NCBI GenBank assembly: GCA_039105265.1
Contig: JAPFFF010000023.1
Coordinates: forward strand, 1,984,001-2,048,000
Direction: 5' to 3'
Source: Tritrichomonas musculus
Taxonomy: Eukaryota; Parabasalia; Tritrichomonadida; Tritrichomonadidae
DNA length: 64,000 nucleotides
Part shown: positions 21,750 to 32,629 of the stretch, in pieces
How the letters are laid out: every line of letters starts with the position of its first letter
How positions within the stretch are numbered: the stretch's first letter is position 1
Translations under genes and position numbers: made by a program
The notes under the pieces: model-generated
What the model saw: only the letters and a program-made list of their open reading frames with translations
Told to the model about the DNA's origin: nothing
Databases searched by the model: none

Positions 21750-21846
21750 CAGGCTGCGCATTTCAAATCGGCCCTTTTTAGCGCTTATAAAGGCCAAATT
21801 ATGGTCAAATATCCGTTAAAAAGGCCGATTTGAAATGCGCAGCCTG
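21750..21846. mobile_element. 97-bp MITE with near-perfect TIRs and TA flanks
   Basis: The terminal sequence CAGGCTGCGCATTTCAAATC followed by GGCC is present at both ends in inverted orientation, and TTTTTA(G/A)CG extends the match. TA duplicates flank it (21748-21749 and 21847-21848). A central piece of about 30 bases is not palindromic. Size, CAGG start and TA duplication fit a Tc1/mariner-derived MITE. Its GC content stands out from the surroundings. Confidence 0.8.
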
Positions 21847-22016
21847 TAATATTTCAGATCTTTTAAAATAGAAATATTTATTGATTTTATTTTTATTAAT
21901 TAAATTTTATTCTTAATTGTATTAAAATTCTTGAATTTATTCAATATAAACAAAGATAAATAAAAAAGTAGCAAAATTTTATAAGTATTCAATTGGTTGA
22001 ACAAACCTCTTAATTG

Positions 22017-22021
22017 TCACA
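22017..22021 (+). promoter_or_regulatory. Initiator-like TCACA element
   Basis: TCACA with A at 22019 lies 12 bases before the ATG of the LRR gene, matching TCA(+1)Y(T/A). Confidence 0.5.
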
Positions 22022-22030
22022 ATTTAGAAA

Positions 22031-24394
22031 ATGATCATCAAGCAAAGTCCAGGACATAAAAAAGAAAATTTACGAATCAATCATGGTCCACTTATATATG
22101 TTTTGAATGAAGAAGAAAAAACTGCGACTGTAGTAAATAATGGTTATATTTATGATAATGTTTTTATTCCAAGGTCAATTAAGCATGAAATGCAAGATTT
22201 TATTGTTACAAAAATATCAGAAAATTCATTTGACGGATCGACGACAAACCAGAAAATTGAATTCCCAATAGATTCCGAAGTTCGAACGATTGAAAGAAAT
22301 GTGTTCATAAATTCTTCAGTTACAAGCATTTTGTTTCCGGCAAGTGTCTGTGAGCTCGAAAAAGGATGGTGTAATACAGTTTCACAGTTAACAAACGTAA
22401 AATTTCATTCCAATAACCGTTATTTCAAAAATTGTGAAGAAAATGACAATTTGATCGTTGGAAAAAGTGACGTAAAAAGTGACGAATATGATATTCTTAT
22501 TTTTGCAAGTAGGGACATTCAAACAATCCTGATTCCAGCAAGTGTCAAAATCATCGGACCATTTTCACTTCAAAACACAAAAATTCAGAGCATTTCCATT
22601 TCACCTCACATCACCAAAATTTGTGAGAGTGCCTTTTCAAATATTGTAAGTCTTCAAAAAGTTCAAATTCCATCAAATTCACAGCTTCGAACGATTGAGA
22701 AAGACGCTTTTGCGAATACCTCGATTAAGTGTCTCTCATTTCCGCAAACTTTATGTGAACTCAAAGACGGATGGTGTGCTGGAGCTTCTTCTCTTCAAAG
22801 AGTGACTATAGATCCAAATAACAAGCACTTTAAAAGTGTTGGTAATGGTTTACTTATTGGCAAAAATGACCTAAAAAGTGACGTTTTTGATGTGCTTTTT
22901 TTCGTGACTCGCAGCGTTGAATTTGTCACAATTCCGTCGTCAATAACAATAATTGCACCTTTTGCATTTGAATTTTCACGAATTCTGAGTGTCACTTTTT
23001 CACCTAATGTTACAACCATTGGTGAGAATGCTTTTGCATATTGCAATCAGCTTCATGAAGTCGAAATTCCTCTCGACTCACAATTAAAGATAATTGGCAA
23101 ATTTGCTTTCGACCGCTGCAGTATTGACAGCTTCTTCATTCCGCCTCATGTTACCAAAATTTGCGAAAATGCTTTTTACGCATGCAATTTTCTTCAGAAA
23201 ATTGTCGTCTCTCAGAATTCGGAGCTTCAAACGATTGAAAAAGCTGCATTTTCTGGCGCTATAATTGAAAGCCTCACGATTCCATCAAGTGTTACAGAGC
23301 TTCAAAAAGGATGCCTTGAAGATTTGGCAAATTTAAAAAAAGTGACAGTTGATCCAAATAACCGTTTTTACAAAAATTATGAAGACAATGAAAAAGTGAT
23401 TTTAGGCAAAAGCGACCCAAAAAATGATGATTTTGACGTTATTGTCTTTGCATGCCGTGATATTCAATCATTCACAATTCCGTCAAATGTAAAGATAATT
23501 GCGTCAAATGCATTTGAATACAGCAATATTGACCAGATTTTCATTCCTCCTCAAGTTACAAAGATATGCAAAAATGCTTTTGCACATTGCACCCAACTTC
23601 GAAAGATCGAAATTCCGCCTGATTCTGAACTAAGAAAGATAGGTAAAATGGCTTTTTCTATGACACAAATTGAAAGCATTTTCATTCCTTGTCACGTCAC
23701 TAAAATTGGAGGTGAAGCATTTTATGGCTGTGATAATCTTGAACACATTGAAATTCCACCTGATTCAGAGCTCGAATCTTTTGAGCCTCTTTTGTTTACA
23801 TTTTCAGGGGTTAAAAGTGTGACAGTTCCGCCCAATTTTTGTGAATTCAAAGAACGTTGGAATTTCTCTACTTGTGCTTTAAAAAAAGTGTCAATACATC
23901 AAAAAAACCGTTATTTCAAAAATCATGAAAATTTGATTGTTGGCAAAAGTGATGTGAACAATAATGACTATGATGTTCTTATTTACGCATACAAAGGTAT
24001 CATGCATGTTACAATTCCACCAGATATCAAAGTCATTATGTCTTATGCTTTTCAGGACGCTTTGATAAAGAAGATTTCCATTCCTTCAAGTGTAGCCCTA
24101 ATTTGTGAAGGTGCCTTTGATAGTTGTAATAATCTTGAGTGTATTGAATTTGCCCCAGATTCTAAACTTCAAGCGATTGAAAGGCATGCATTTAAAGATA
24201 CACGTATTAAAAGCTTTGTCATTCCTCCTCTTGTTAAATATTTGGACCCTGAAGCTTTTTCATTTTGCGATTTTCTACAAATATTAGAAATTGACGAAAA
24301 TACTGATCGTAAATGGAAATCCAAAATTCTATTGGACTGTTATGGCCTTCAAATTATAATGGTTCCATGTAAAATAAGAAATAATTTTATTTGA
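22031..24394 (+). CDS. BspA-like leucine-rich repeat protein (LRR_5 type)
   Basis: This 787-residue protein consists almost entirely of about 23-residue repeats of the Treponema pallidum/BspA type. Examples are the recurring IPSSV-x-I-x-x-AF, VTKICENAFYAC and LRKIGKMAF. Five or six super-repeats begin with a variant of the stretch FKN-x-E-N-LI-x-GKSD-x-K-x-DYDVLIFA. Trichomonads carry hundreds of such genes; some are surface proteins proposed in adhesion, others have no export signal. This copy shows no signal peptide and no membrane segment, so an intracellular or non-classically exported product is likely. The gene is intact, starts 12 bases after an initiator-like TCACA, and has no partner nearby. 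Internal near-repeats make it a candidate for recombination with family members. Confidence 0.88.
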   Translation: MIIKQSPGHKKENLRINHGPLIYVLNEEEKTATVVNNGYIYDNVFIPRSIKHEMQDFIVTKISENSFDGSTTNQKIEFPIDSEVRTIERNVFINSSVTSILFPASVCELEKGWCNTVSQLTNVKFHSNNRYFKNCEENDNLIVGKSDVKSDEYDILIFASRDIQTILIPASVKIIGPFSLQNTKIQSISISPHITKICESAFSNIVSLQKVQIPSNSQLRTIEKDAFANTSIKCLSFPQTLCELKDGWCAGASSLQRVTIDPNNKHFKSVGNGLLIGKNDLKSDVFDVLFFVTRSVEFVTIPSSITIIAPFAFEFSRILSVTFSPNVTTIGENAFAYCNQLHEVEIPLDSQLKIIGKFAFDRCSIDSFFIPPHVTKICENAFYACNFLQKIVVSQNSELQTIEKAAFSGAIIESLTIPSSVTELQKGCLEDLANLKKVTVDPNNRFYKNYEDNEKVILGKSDPKNDDFDVIVFACRDIQSFTIPSNVKIIASNAFEYSNIDQIFIPPQVTKICKNAFAHCTQLRKIEIPPDSELRKIGKMAFSMTQIESIFIPCHVTKIGGEAFYGCDNLEHIEIPPDSELESFEPLLFTFSGVKSVTVPPNFCEFKERWNFSTCALKKVSIHQKNRYFKNHENLIVGKSDVNNNDYDVLIYAYKGIMHVTIPPDIKVIMSYAFQDALIKKISIPSSVALICEGAFDSCNNLECIEFAPDSKLQAIERHAFKDTRIKSFVIPPLVKYLDPEAFSFCDFLQILEIDENTDRKWKSKILLDCYGLQIIMVPCKIRNNFI

Positions 24395-24839
24395 GTATCT
24401 ACTTCGACATTCAAAACATGATGGTGCAAAATGGCAGAAAAGTATGCTTTTAATTCATTAATTATGATTAATCTCAAATTGCCCAAAAAAAATTATTTAA
24501 ATTTGAGAGTTTTATTAAAATATAAATTATATTTCATTTATCAAAATTTTCAGTTAATTTTCAAATTTGAATGATTCATTCAATTTTCTTTCATTTTTTT
24601 GAGGCAAAATTGCAATGTAGTCGTTTCTCGTGCACGGAGAGATTTCAAAATTTCTTATTTCCAAAATAATATTCTTATGGCCGCATATCATATGAATTTA
24701 AGATTCTTTATTCTTTATTCTTCATTTTTGAAAAATTTCGGTATTATAGTTAAGGATGTAGTTTTTTTTTCAATATCTAGTTATATACATTGTTTTGAAA
24801 AGATATATTAATATATTTATGATTGTTATATGTCACATA

Positions 24840-25360
24840 CAGGGTGTTTTATAAATACCCGGACTTGAAATAAACTGAAACCAAAATCTCAGTAGCACGA
24901 TAGCTCTGAAAAAAAAAATATTTCAATAAAATTATTTTTTTCAGATCTCAAAAAGTGAAAATAATTGCTACTGAGATTTCGGTCGCTTCAAAAAGTTAAA
25001 ATTCAATAAAAAAAATTTATTTTATTAATTATTAGATAAACTAGGAGTTAATGGTATAAGCAGCATAGACTAACTATTGTATTTGGCCAAGGGATTGAAA
25101 ATTTCTACAAATTTTTAATTTTGATCACAATATTAGAATTCGAATGAAATCAGGTTCTTTGAGTTTTGGTGGGGAAAATGTAGTCATGAGATTGTGTTAA
25201 CCATAGATAAGCCGATTTCCTTCGGAAAAATGCTGATTTGAGCTTAATAATTGATAGAAAACTTGTTCAAATCCTAAAAAAATAATGAAACTTTTTGAGA
25301 AAAAGTGAAGTGCTACTGAGTTTTTGGTTTCAGTTTAAGTAAAAGGACTATTTTAGTTAT
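24840..25360. repeat. Degenerate Tc1/mariner-like inverted-repeat element
   Basis: The left end TA-CAGGGTGTTTTATAAATACC looks like a mariner terminus. The arm 24863-24898 (ACTTGAAATAAACTGAAACC then CAAAATCTCAGTAGCAC) is mirrored at 25310-25341. The outer right end has diverged, so no clean target duplication is seen. No transposase survives. Confidence 0.5.
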
Positions 25361-25796
25361 TTTATATTAGATCAATTGTCTATTAGTTATAACAAGGCTT
25401 GGCCTAATCGTATTCTATTAGGCAATTGAAAAGTGCCTATTAATTAATGATTATAATTATCTTGAACAATTATTATTTAAAATTAAATTTTTTTCCTAAT
25501 GATAAAAAGAAAATATAATATATACTTATAACTTAAATATATATTATATTGACCATCCCTGAATGTTACAATAAAAAAACACGTTACGATATTATATTTG
25601 TATTTGTACTTTTGAAATATTATAAATCTGAGTGAGTTTTTCATAGATTTTTCAGAAAGTGCTTTTAATTAATGAAATATTGAATGCTTTTAATTTTACA
25701 TTGATTTAGAAAATCAATTTATCATTTTCTACTTTAAAGTAAAAACAATGAAGCAAATTCAAGATAAAAATTACCTGAATAAAAATTTTAGTTTAT

Positions 25797-27454
25797 TTAT
25801 TTAGAAGGAGGACTGAGTTGACGACGAGGCCTTGGTACATGCCGATTTATTGAGAAATCATAACCTTCTTCTTCAATTTCTTCTCCATTTTTATTATTTT
25901 CTAGATACTTTTCTGTGGAATAGTGTAAATATACGGGGTTTTGGATGACTTTGTCTTTTCTCATGAAACAAAGCATATTTTCATATTCATGACCTTTAAA
26001 ATGGTCACTATATTCATTGTCTTCTAATGAATATTCATTGTCTTCTAATGAATATTCATTGTCTTCTAATGATCGTTTGCAACTATCAACGGTGAACTTT
26101 TTTATGATGTTTTCATATGAGTCGTTTTCTATGACGCCGTTTTCAGGGTTTATATAGGCTTCCTTGTCTCGATCTGTTTCCTCTTTAAAAACAGATTCAG
26201 CCAAAAATAGGCATGGACCATTTTTCCCCTGAAAAAGTCCGATACGATGCATATATATGAGCTCCATCGGTGGGATGACTATGAGTTTCTTTGTCATTTT
26301 CATTGCTTCTGTGAAGTCTTCCTCTCGCAATGAAGGAAGCTGGAAACGAATCCAGTCCATGTCTCTAAAATCAGGATTGAATGCAACAAAGTACTGGATT
26401 TGAGGGAACTTTTCTTCAGGGAAGTTTTGGCTGAAGCACCTTTCAAAACCGACGTTGTAGAAAGGACGGATGAATTCTGTGCAAGGAACTCGGTAACTAA
26501 CATCAATGTTCATGAAGAATGTCAAAAATTTGACGGTTGAAGCGAAAAGATTGGATTTGTTAGACAAATTTGAAGACATCTCTTCAAAAAGTCGAATAAG
26601 TGGAGCCGTAATTTGAATGATTATTCGGCCGGTTGCTCGATTCAAAGTAGAAAGACAGTAGAGGCCGTTTATCATTGGTGCAAATGGGCAATATTTTGCA
26701 ATTGAATAGATCATTCGCTTGGTATTTATACCATTGTGTTGGATGCAACCTAAAACCGCCGCAATTTCACAGAGACCGTTTATTTTACTAGTAACATCTG
26801 GAGAGAGTAATCTTTTCATTTTTTCGTCTTTTATGTTGCATACTGTATCAAATGTCTCGTCAAGCACTTTATCTGTAATTGTTGGGTCGTTTACGAGGAT
26901 TGCATAGAGGTGTGGCATGTAATTTGGAAATGATTTTTTGAAATCACTAATCTTGCCGACAATGAAAGGAATACCACCTGGTAAGAAAAGAAGAATCTTG
27001 GTCTCAGCAATTTCTTTGGTATTAATTTCACCTTTGTAATTTTTTTTAATCATTTCTCTAATTTTGTCTTGGATTATGGGAATCGTATCATTTTCAGAGT
27101 CAATCATGATTTTATCGCCGTTGATCATGCTCTTAAAGTTAATAGTGCTCTATATAATAAAAGTGGTATCACTTTGATAACGTTGATTAAAGATGGGCTC
27201 GCGATAAAAACGTGGTTTTGAACATTTATCACTTCCTTTGACATAAAAAGTTACCAAATCTTGTTCTCGAACATATCTTGATAAAACACTGCAGCTTTGA
27301 AGCACTGAACCATAAATTTTGGCTTTGAGTTCTTCAATTATGCCAAATTCTTTTTTAATTTGTGAAGAAACGTATTGAACATCATCATTTTGCTGAATCG
27401 GCATCACAAATTGTCCAGCGATCCCATCAACTTTTAAGACAAATAAAAAGTCAT
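25797..27454 (-). pseudogene. Ubiquitin-like N-terminal domain plus large uncharacterised domain, broken by TAG
   Basis: Two stretches on the minus strand lie in the same frame and are separated by a single TAG at 27150-27152. The upstream part (to about 27440) reads KVDGIAGQFVMPIQQNDDVQ then a helix and KAKIYGSVLQ..VLSRYV..DLVTFYV, a ubiquitin-like fold. The downstream 443-residue part is a helical domain I do not recognise, with FLPGGIPFIVGKI, PFAPMINGLYCLSTLNRA and an acidic tail. An ATG at 27452-27454 would give a normal N-terminus only after a frame change near 27433, so there are two lesions. Three SLEDNEY repeats occur at 26010-26070. The alternative is two sequencing errors in a live gene. 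Confidence 0.6.
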
Positions 27455-28187
27455 ATATATTTGTGATTTTTTTTCAGAATTTTTATTTTTTTCCAAAAAG
27501 TTTTTTTTTTTTTTTTTTTTTTTTCACGGCAGTTTTAAAGCTAAGTTTGACTGTCCAAACGAGTTTTTATAGAAAAAGTTATAAAACTATCCCTGTCCAT
27601 TTTCAATTATGAACAGATATGCCCTCATTTGAGAGTGGATAGTTATATTGAAAGTGGAAATGAAGTGAAACTTTTTCAATAGTTTATCTTTTGATATTTT
27701 TACATTATTTTTCCAGAGACTCGCAATCCTTATTAAGGAAGGATTGGTATAAAAACGTTAATAAGGATTTTCGGAAAAATTGATTATATTATTTTCATTT
27801 CATATATATTATAAAATTGTAATAATTATTTTGATTATATTTAATAAGATAATCTCTCCACAGAATAAGTTTATTTTGTTTAATAGTACATATTTTGTTT
27901 TTTAAAAAAGAGTTTGATACCTTCATCGGATGTTTTAATAAGAGTAATTAAAAATTAAATCCGATGAGCCAATAAATCTTGTCAGAATCTTAAGTATTAC
28001 CATTTGGACACCAAAACTGGGAAGGTGATATCTTTTTCGTTGTCATTAATGAAAATAAAAAATATAATTTTGATCGTTGATATGCAATTTCTTGGTAGTG
28101 CTCATTACATGTGATTTTAAACTAAAAATCATTTCATATTATAATATATAAACTATGATTTTTATTAAATAATATTTTAAAACACAA
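27455..28187. other. Intergenic DNA with poly-T tract and small hairpin
   Basis: A long T tract (about 27499-27524) and a hairpin, ATCCTTATTAA with its inverse TTAATAAGGAT at about 27728-27769, are the only features. No gene is supported. Confidence 0.5.
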
Positions 28188-31100
28188 TCATTTAGAGTTC
28201 TTTTTCTCTGTTTCTTTCTTCCAAACTGCCAAGTTGGACGAAACTTGTTCAGCATTCACTTTCAGCATTGGAATTGCCTTCGCTGTCGTCTGATAAAGAG
28301 GCAAGCAAACAAATGTGTAAAATCCAATCTGTGACTTAGGCTTATCCAAATGTGCACGATCATTCAAAGGCGATGTATATTCCATTCCTTTTGTTTTCTC
28401 CAAATCGCCTTGTCTGAAGAACTCTTCGCAAAGCACGTCGCACCATTTATTAGCGATTTCAAACGGTCTAGAAACGTTTGAAATATCAGCGCATTTCAAA
28501 ATAAGCTGCATTAAAATCAGCCTGTGATCAGCATTCTTATAATCAAAATGTCCTTTGCTGAGCATTTCATTAACCATTGCCAAGAAATCGTTATGCTTAA
28601 TCATGTCAGTTATCAATATAAGAGATATGATTAAATTCCAGATTTCTTTAGTTTTATTAGAATCGAGGCTTTCAAAAATGTTGCATTCTTCTTTTGCCAT
28701 TATTTCAATGGCAACAGTACAATGATGTGTTTCCATAACGCTCTGATTTTTGAATAAAATGCCGAGAGGTGTTTCCGCTTGAATGTTGAATGCATTAGTG
28801 AAGCCTTCATGACTAGCATCATGACAAATCGCAGCAACAAGAAGTCCAAATAATTCAAGTTTTGTAAATTTTTGTTCAAGTTTTGCCGTCTTTATTGAAT
28901 AAGTAATAAATTGACATACATCAATCGCATGAACCCAATTATGATAAGGAACATCGGATTTATATGTATGTGATATTGAATCAAGGAATTTAAAGAAGGT
29001 TTCATTTTTAACTTTGAATTCTCGGAACAATTTGAAATAATCAAAAATTGCCCATAAAACTTTAAACGATGCAATTCCTTCATAACTTGAAGCATCGAAT
29101 CCAATCTTAAACAATGAATCAGCACGTGTTATCTTTAATTTAGATGGAATTACGCCAATTTGTGTTCTTTCATTCGGATTGATATATTTCTTCAATTCAA
29201 CTTCTGATCTTCCAAGTGTGGCAATTAACTGTAATGCGTTTCTTTCAAGTGAAATTGTCACCAATTGAGAGAAACATTCAAGTAATTTGACGTCTTCAGG
29301 CAAAGTTCTTCTTCTTTTGCATGAGATTTCAAGAATTCCCATGATTGTGTCATCTGATTTTAAAAGAGGGAAACAACAAATTGTTTCGCTTTGTTCTTTA
29401 GTTTGTAATTTATTTATTTGCGAAACTGCTTCTTCATTTGTATTCAAAACAGTTGATAATCTAGAAGGTTTCAAAGATGAATTTAAATCAACTGGTTTGG
29501 TTTCAGTTGCTTTTAATTGGGCTTCTGGATCAACAGCTTCATTTTTCCCAACCATTGTTAAACTCAAAATATCAGAAGGTGTGAAAACTCTTGACTTCTT
29601 CGTTGTTATAATTTGAGTGGAAAATTTGGTGCCGTAAGTCATTGGCTCGCCATTATTTATATAAACGAAGAGAGAGTTTGAATCTTCATTTTTCATGAAG
29701 AGTGTTGCTCTTGTACCACAAACAGCTTCTTTTGCACTTGTTATGATGCTTTCAAGCATGTTTCGAATCGAAGAAGATGAAGAAGAATCAGATTTATTTA
29801 TTGCATTTGACATTTCAATGAAGCCACGAAGCTGTCTCGTTAAATCAAGCGAAGCTTGATAAAGTCTCGTGTTATCTATTGAAATACCACAGAAAACATT
29901 GAATGCTGCCATCATACGAATATCATCTTCATCAAATATTTTCCCATCTTCACGATTAATCATTTCAGTTACACCGATGATTTCGCCGCGATTATCGTAA
30001 ATTGGAACAGACAAAATCGTCTTTGTTTTAAAGCCGGTATCTTGATCAAAGCTTTTATCGAATCGACTGTCATTATAGGCATCTTCGATGTTAACAATTG
30101 CACCAGTTGTCGCTGTGTGTCCGACAATTCCTCTGTTGATTGGAATAGTAATTGACTTGTCAAGTCCACTTTGGACTGTTGTTATCAATTTCTCTTTCTT
30201 TGAATCAACAAGGAACAATGAACATCGCTCAGATCGTAGTAACGAACATGCTCGATCCATGATCGTTGGCACAAGAATGTCAATGTCCATGACTCCGCTA
30301 ATAATTTCTGCAACTTCAAGAAGCATCTTCAATTTGGTGGCCAAATCTTTGGCTGGATCATTTCCGTTCTCGTACAGAATGCATTTTGAGATTAATGGCA
30401 CTAGATGCTTCATTTGACGTTCATCATAAAATGAAAAATAACCGTCGGTTATGTGACTTTTTCTTAGACAAACACAACACTTCACTTCATCCAATTTGTA
30501 TGGAATTAGTAAAATGCTTTCTTCTTCATTTCCATCAACGGTTTCATCGTAATATATCATCTTTTTGCTGTTGGTAAAACAAAGACTGTCTTCGTTGGAA
30601 TCAAAGGATTGTTGAATGAGACCTGGCTTGGTGTTAACGTACGAATTGGCGGTTGCATCGTACTTTGAAAAAGTTTCATCTTGGTTTTGAATCCAAAATT
30701 CAACAGATCGACAATGAAAACGGTTTTGAAGCTGCTCAATAATAAGTGGAATTATCATCTTGGTTTTTGATGTCGCTATTTCAATTGAATTAACCGAAAA
30801 ATTGGTGTCAAAAATTAAATGGGAATAAAGTTGGAATTTCTCTTGAAGTGAAGTAGCTGCATTGATGTCAATAACTGAAAATTTTTGTGAAACAGGCCTT
30901 ATAACTTGTATGATGGAAATAACCGATTTCGTGCTGGGTGATACAATTGGAATATATAAGGTCGGTAAAAATTCTAAATCTACATTTTTGTCGAAATTGG
31001 GAGATGATGATGGCTTTGTTAAATTGAGTATCGATTCATTTTTGTATACATATGATAAAATTGAGTTTTCAGGTTCACATATTTGATTTTTGGTAGCAGA

Positions 31101-31490
31101 GTAAAAGCGATTTTTGTCAACAACTAGCCATAAATAGCATTGTTCGGCGTTAAATATTAAAATCATTCCGGATTCAACAGCATCTTGCAAAGATGATGTT
31201 TTGGTATTAGAAATAATTTTATCGAATTGCATATGTACATTTGTTGGCATTAATTCGCTGTTTGCCGTATTGGATGGTTGATATGTGCTTTGAGTAAATG
31301 CTGTACGTATCATTTGCGTTTTTTGGGGCTTGTTATTAAAGCGAGTCGGCATTGTTAATGCGGTAGAAGGGCGAGTTGTTTGACTTATTTCTGATAATGG
31401 ACGGGTAGCTGATGTTCGACTAACTGGGCGAGAATTACAAATGATAGTTTTTTTACTACGAGGATCTATTCCAAAATGTTCTGCATTCAT
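28188..31490 (-). CDS. 3',5'-cyclic nucleotide phosphodiesterase with tandem GAF domains
   Basis: This 1,100-residue protein hydrolyses cAMP and/or cGMP. The C-terminal catalytic domain (about 790-1085) has HNWVH (H850, H854), the HDxxHxxxxN signature (H890, D891, H894, N899), KCADISN with D1002, and the invariant Gln/Phe pair Q1054/F1057. At least two GAF domains precede it. That at about 385-545 is canonical, with an NREDGKIFDEDD motif near 512-523 (the NKFDE-type motif of cyclic-nucleotide-binding GAFs). That at about 548-755 has a low-complexity insert. The region at about 90-370 looks like one or two further degenerate GAFs. The first 80 residues are Ser/Thr/Arg-rich and probably disordered. 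The order resembles the PDE2/5/6/10/11 group. All metal-binding residues are present. Confidence 0.93.
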   Translation of the reverse strand: MNAEHFGIDPRSKKTIICNSRPVSRTSATRPLSEISQTTRPSTALTMPTRFNNKPQKTQMIRTAFTQSTYQPSNTANSELMPTNVHMQFDKIISNTKTSSLQDAVESGMILIFNAEQCYLWLVVDKNRFYSATKNQICEPENSILSYVYKNESILNLTKPSSSPNFDKNVDLEFLPTLYIPIVSPSTKSVISIIQVIRPVSQKFSVIDINAATSLQEKFQLYSHLIFDTNFSVNSIEIATSKTKMIIPLIIEQLQNRFHCRSVEFWIQNQDETFSKYDATANSYVNTKPGLIQQSFDSNEDSLCFTNSKKMIYYDETVDGNEEESILLIPYKLDEVKCCVCLRKSHITDGYFSFYDERQMKHLVPLISKCILYENGNDPAKDLATKLKMLLEVAEIISGVMDIDILVPTIMDRACSLLRSERCSLFLVDSKKEKLITTVQSGLDKSITIPINRGIVGHTATTGAIVNIEDAYNDSRFDKSFDQDTGFKTKTILSVPIYDNRGEIIGVTEMINREDGKIFDEDDIRMMAAFNVFCGISIDNTRLYQASLDLTRQLRGFIEMSNAINKSDSSSSSSIRNMLESIITSAKEAVCGTRATLFMKNEDSNSLFVYINNGEPMTYGTKFSTQIITTKKSRVFTPSDILSLTMVGKNEAVDPEAQLKATETKPVDLNSSLKPSRLSTVLNTNEEAVSQINKLQTKEQSETICCFPLLKSDDTIMGILEISCKRRRTLPEDVKLLECFSQLVTISLERNALQLIATLGRSEVELKKYINPNERTQIGVIPSKLKITRADSLFKIGFDASSYEGIASFKVLWAIFDYFKLFREFKVKNETFFKFLDSISHTYKSDVPYHNWVHAIDVCQFITYSIKTAKLEQKFTKLELFGLLVAAICHDASHEGFTNAFNIQAETPLGILFKNQSVMETHHCTVAIEIMAKEECNIFESLDSNKTKEIWNLIISLILITDMIKHNDFLAMVNEMLSKGHFDYKNADHRLILMQLILKCADISNVSRPFEIANKWCDVLCEEFFRQGDLEKTKGMEYTSPLNDRAHLDKPKSQIGFYTFVCLPLYQTTAKAIPMLKVNAEQVSSNLAVWKKETEKKNSK

Positions 31491-31607
31491 TTATTTTTCG
31501 AAATTAGATAACGAGTTTTTTTAAAAGACGTTAATTTTTATTCAATTTTTTTTTTGGGATTTAAATAAGCATTTGATGTATATCTATATATATTTAATGC
31601 ATATAAA

Positions 31608-32396
31608 TAAGCTTGTAAAATATACCCAAATGTAAAAAAAAGACCTGGTCTTGGTGATTCTTTCTGGTCTTTTGGCGATTTTAATAAATCTTTTAAAAAG
31701 TTATTTCTTATGAATTAATAAATAAAATGATTAAATGATATTTGATTTATAATAATTCAATTTACGAATCAACATTCAATAAATTCAATGAATTTATTTA
31801 ATTACTCGGCTATATATATTCATAAAAATATAAATACTATTAATATTTTAAATACATTTTATATCGGTATATATTTAAAATATAAATGAAAAAAATTTAT
31901 TTTCAATTGAAAAAATGCTTTTATTGATTTTATTATATATTTATATCTTATTTTTTTTTTTATTTTATATATGATATTTTGAAAGCTTTACAAATCACCA
32001 TCGCCAAAAAAACCGTTTTGGTGATCTCCAAAATATATGTAAACTATTCAAAATTGAATGCTGTCGCCAAAAGCCCAAGACCTGGGCTTTTGGTGAAATC
32101 GGTTATTTGGCTTTTCATCGTCAATATAAATGAGCTTTTTATTATTATTTTATATGATATATTATACAAATCATACAATTATTTAGTAATATTCAAAAAA
32201 TAACATTTTTTTACTGAGAAAATCTTATCGATTATTAATATGACTTTTGATAAAACTCATTTAATTCCTCTTTCAAATAATTCAATGGTTTATGACAATA
32301 ATAAATATTAATAAAAATTTATTTGACAATAATATGGTTACATTTGGTGATTTTTAAAACCCAAAAAACGTTTATTTCACCAAATTTACAAGCTTA
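31608..32396. mobile_element. Element T, copy 1: 789-bp non-autonomous transposon, 7-bp TSD
   Basis: The ends are inverted copies of TAAGCTTGTAAA and the flanks carry ATATAAA on both sides (31601-31607 and 32397-32403). The interior contains hairpins such as CCAAAAGCCC..GGGCTTTTGG. No coding function is seen. A second, inverted copy lies at 55.97-57.95 kb. Confidence 0.75.
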
Positions 32397-32629
32397 ATAT
32401 AAATTAAAATGTCAACAAAAAAAAGTAAATTCTATTTCATTTTAGTTACAGTTTAGAAATTAAATGATTCTCGAGTATTTATTTGGGATTATGAATCATA
32501 TGGAATAAATTACAATTAGCAATATCAATTGATCATTCAACTGGTGATAAATTAATCATTTAAAAATCAAAAAATATATTTGTAATTTATTTCATTATTT
32601 ATAAATTGAAAGGATTTTATTCAAAGCAT

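Noticed and set aside
24599..24811. Possible 70-residue gene after the LRR gene.
   Set aside because: Low-complexity AT-rich frame with no ATG at the proposed start and no upstream signal.
31979..32203. Short ORFs present in both T copies (also 56166-56351).
   Set aside because: They follow the AT-rich repeat, include the element hairpin, and differ by ordinary drift; no sign of coding constraint.
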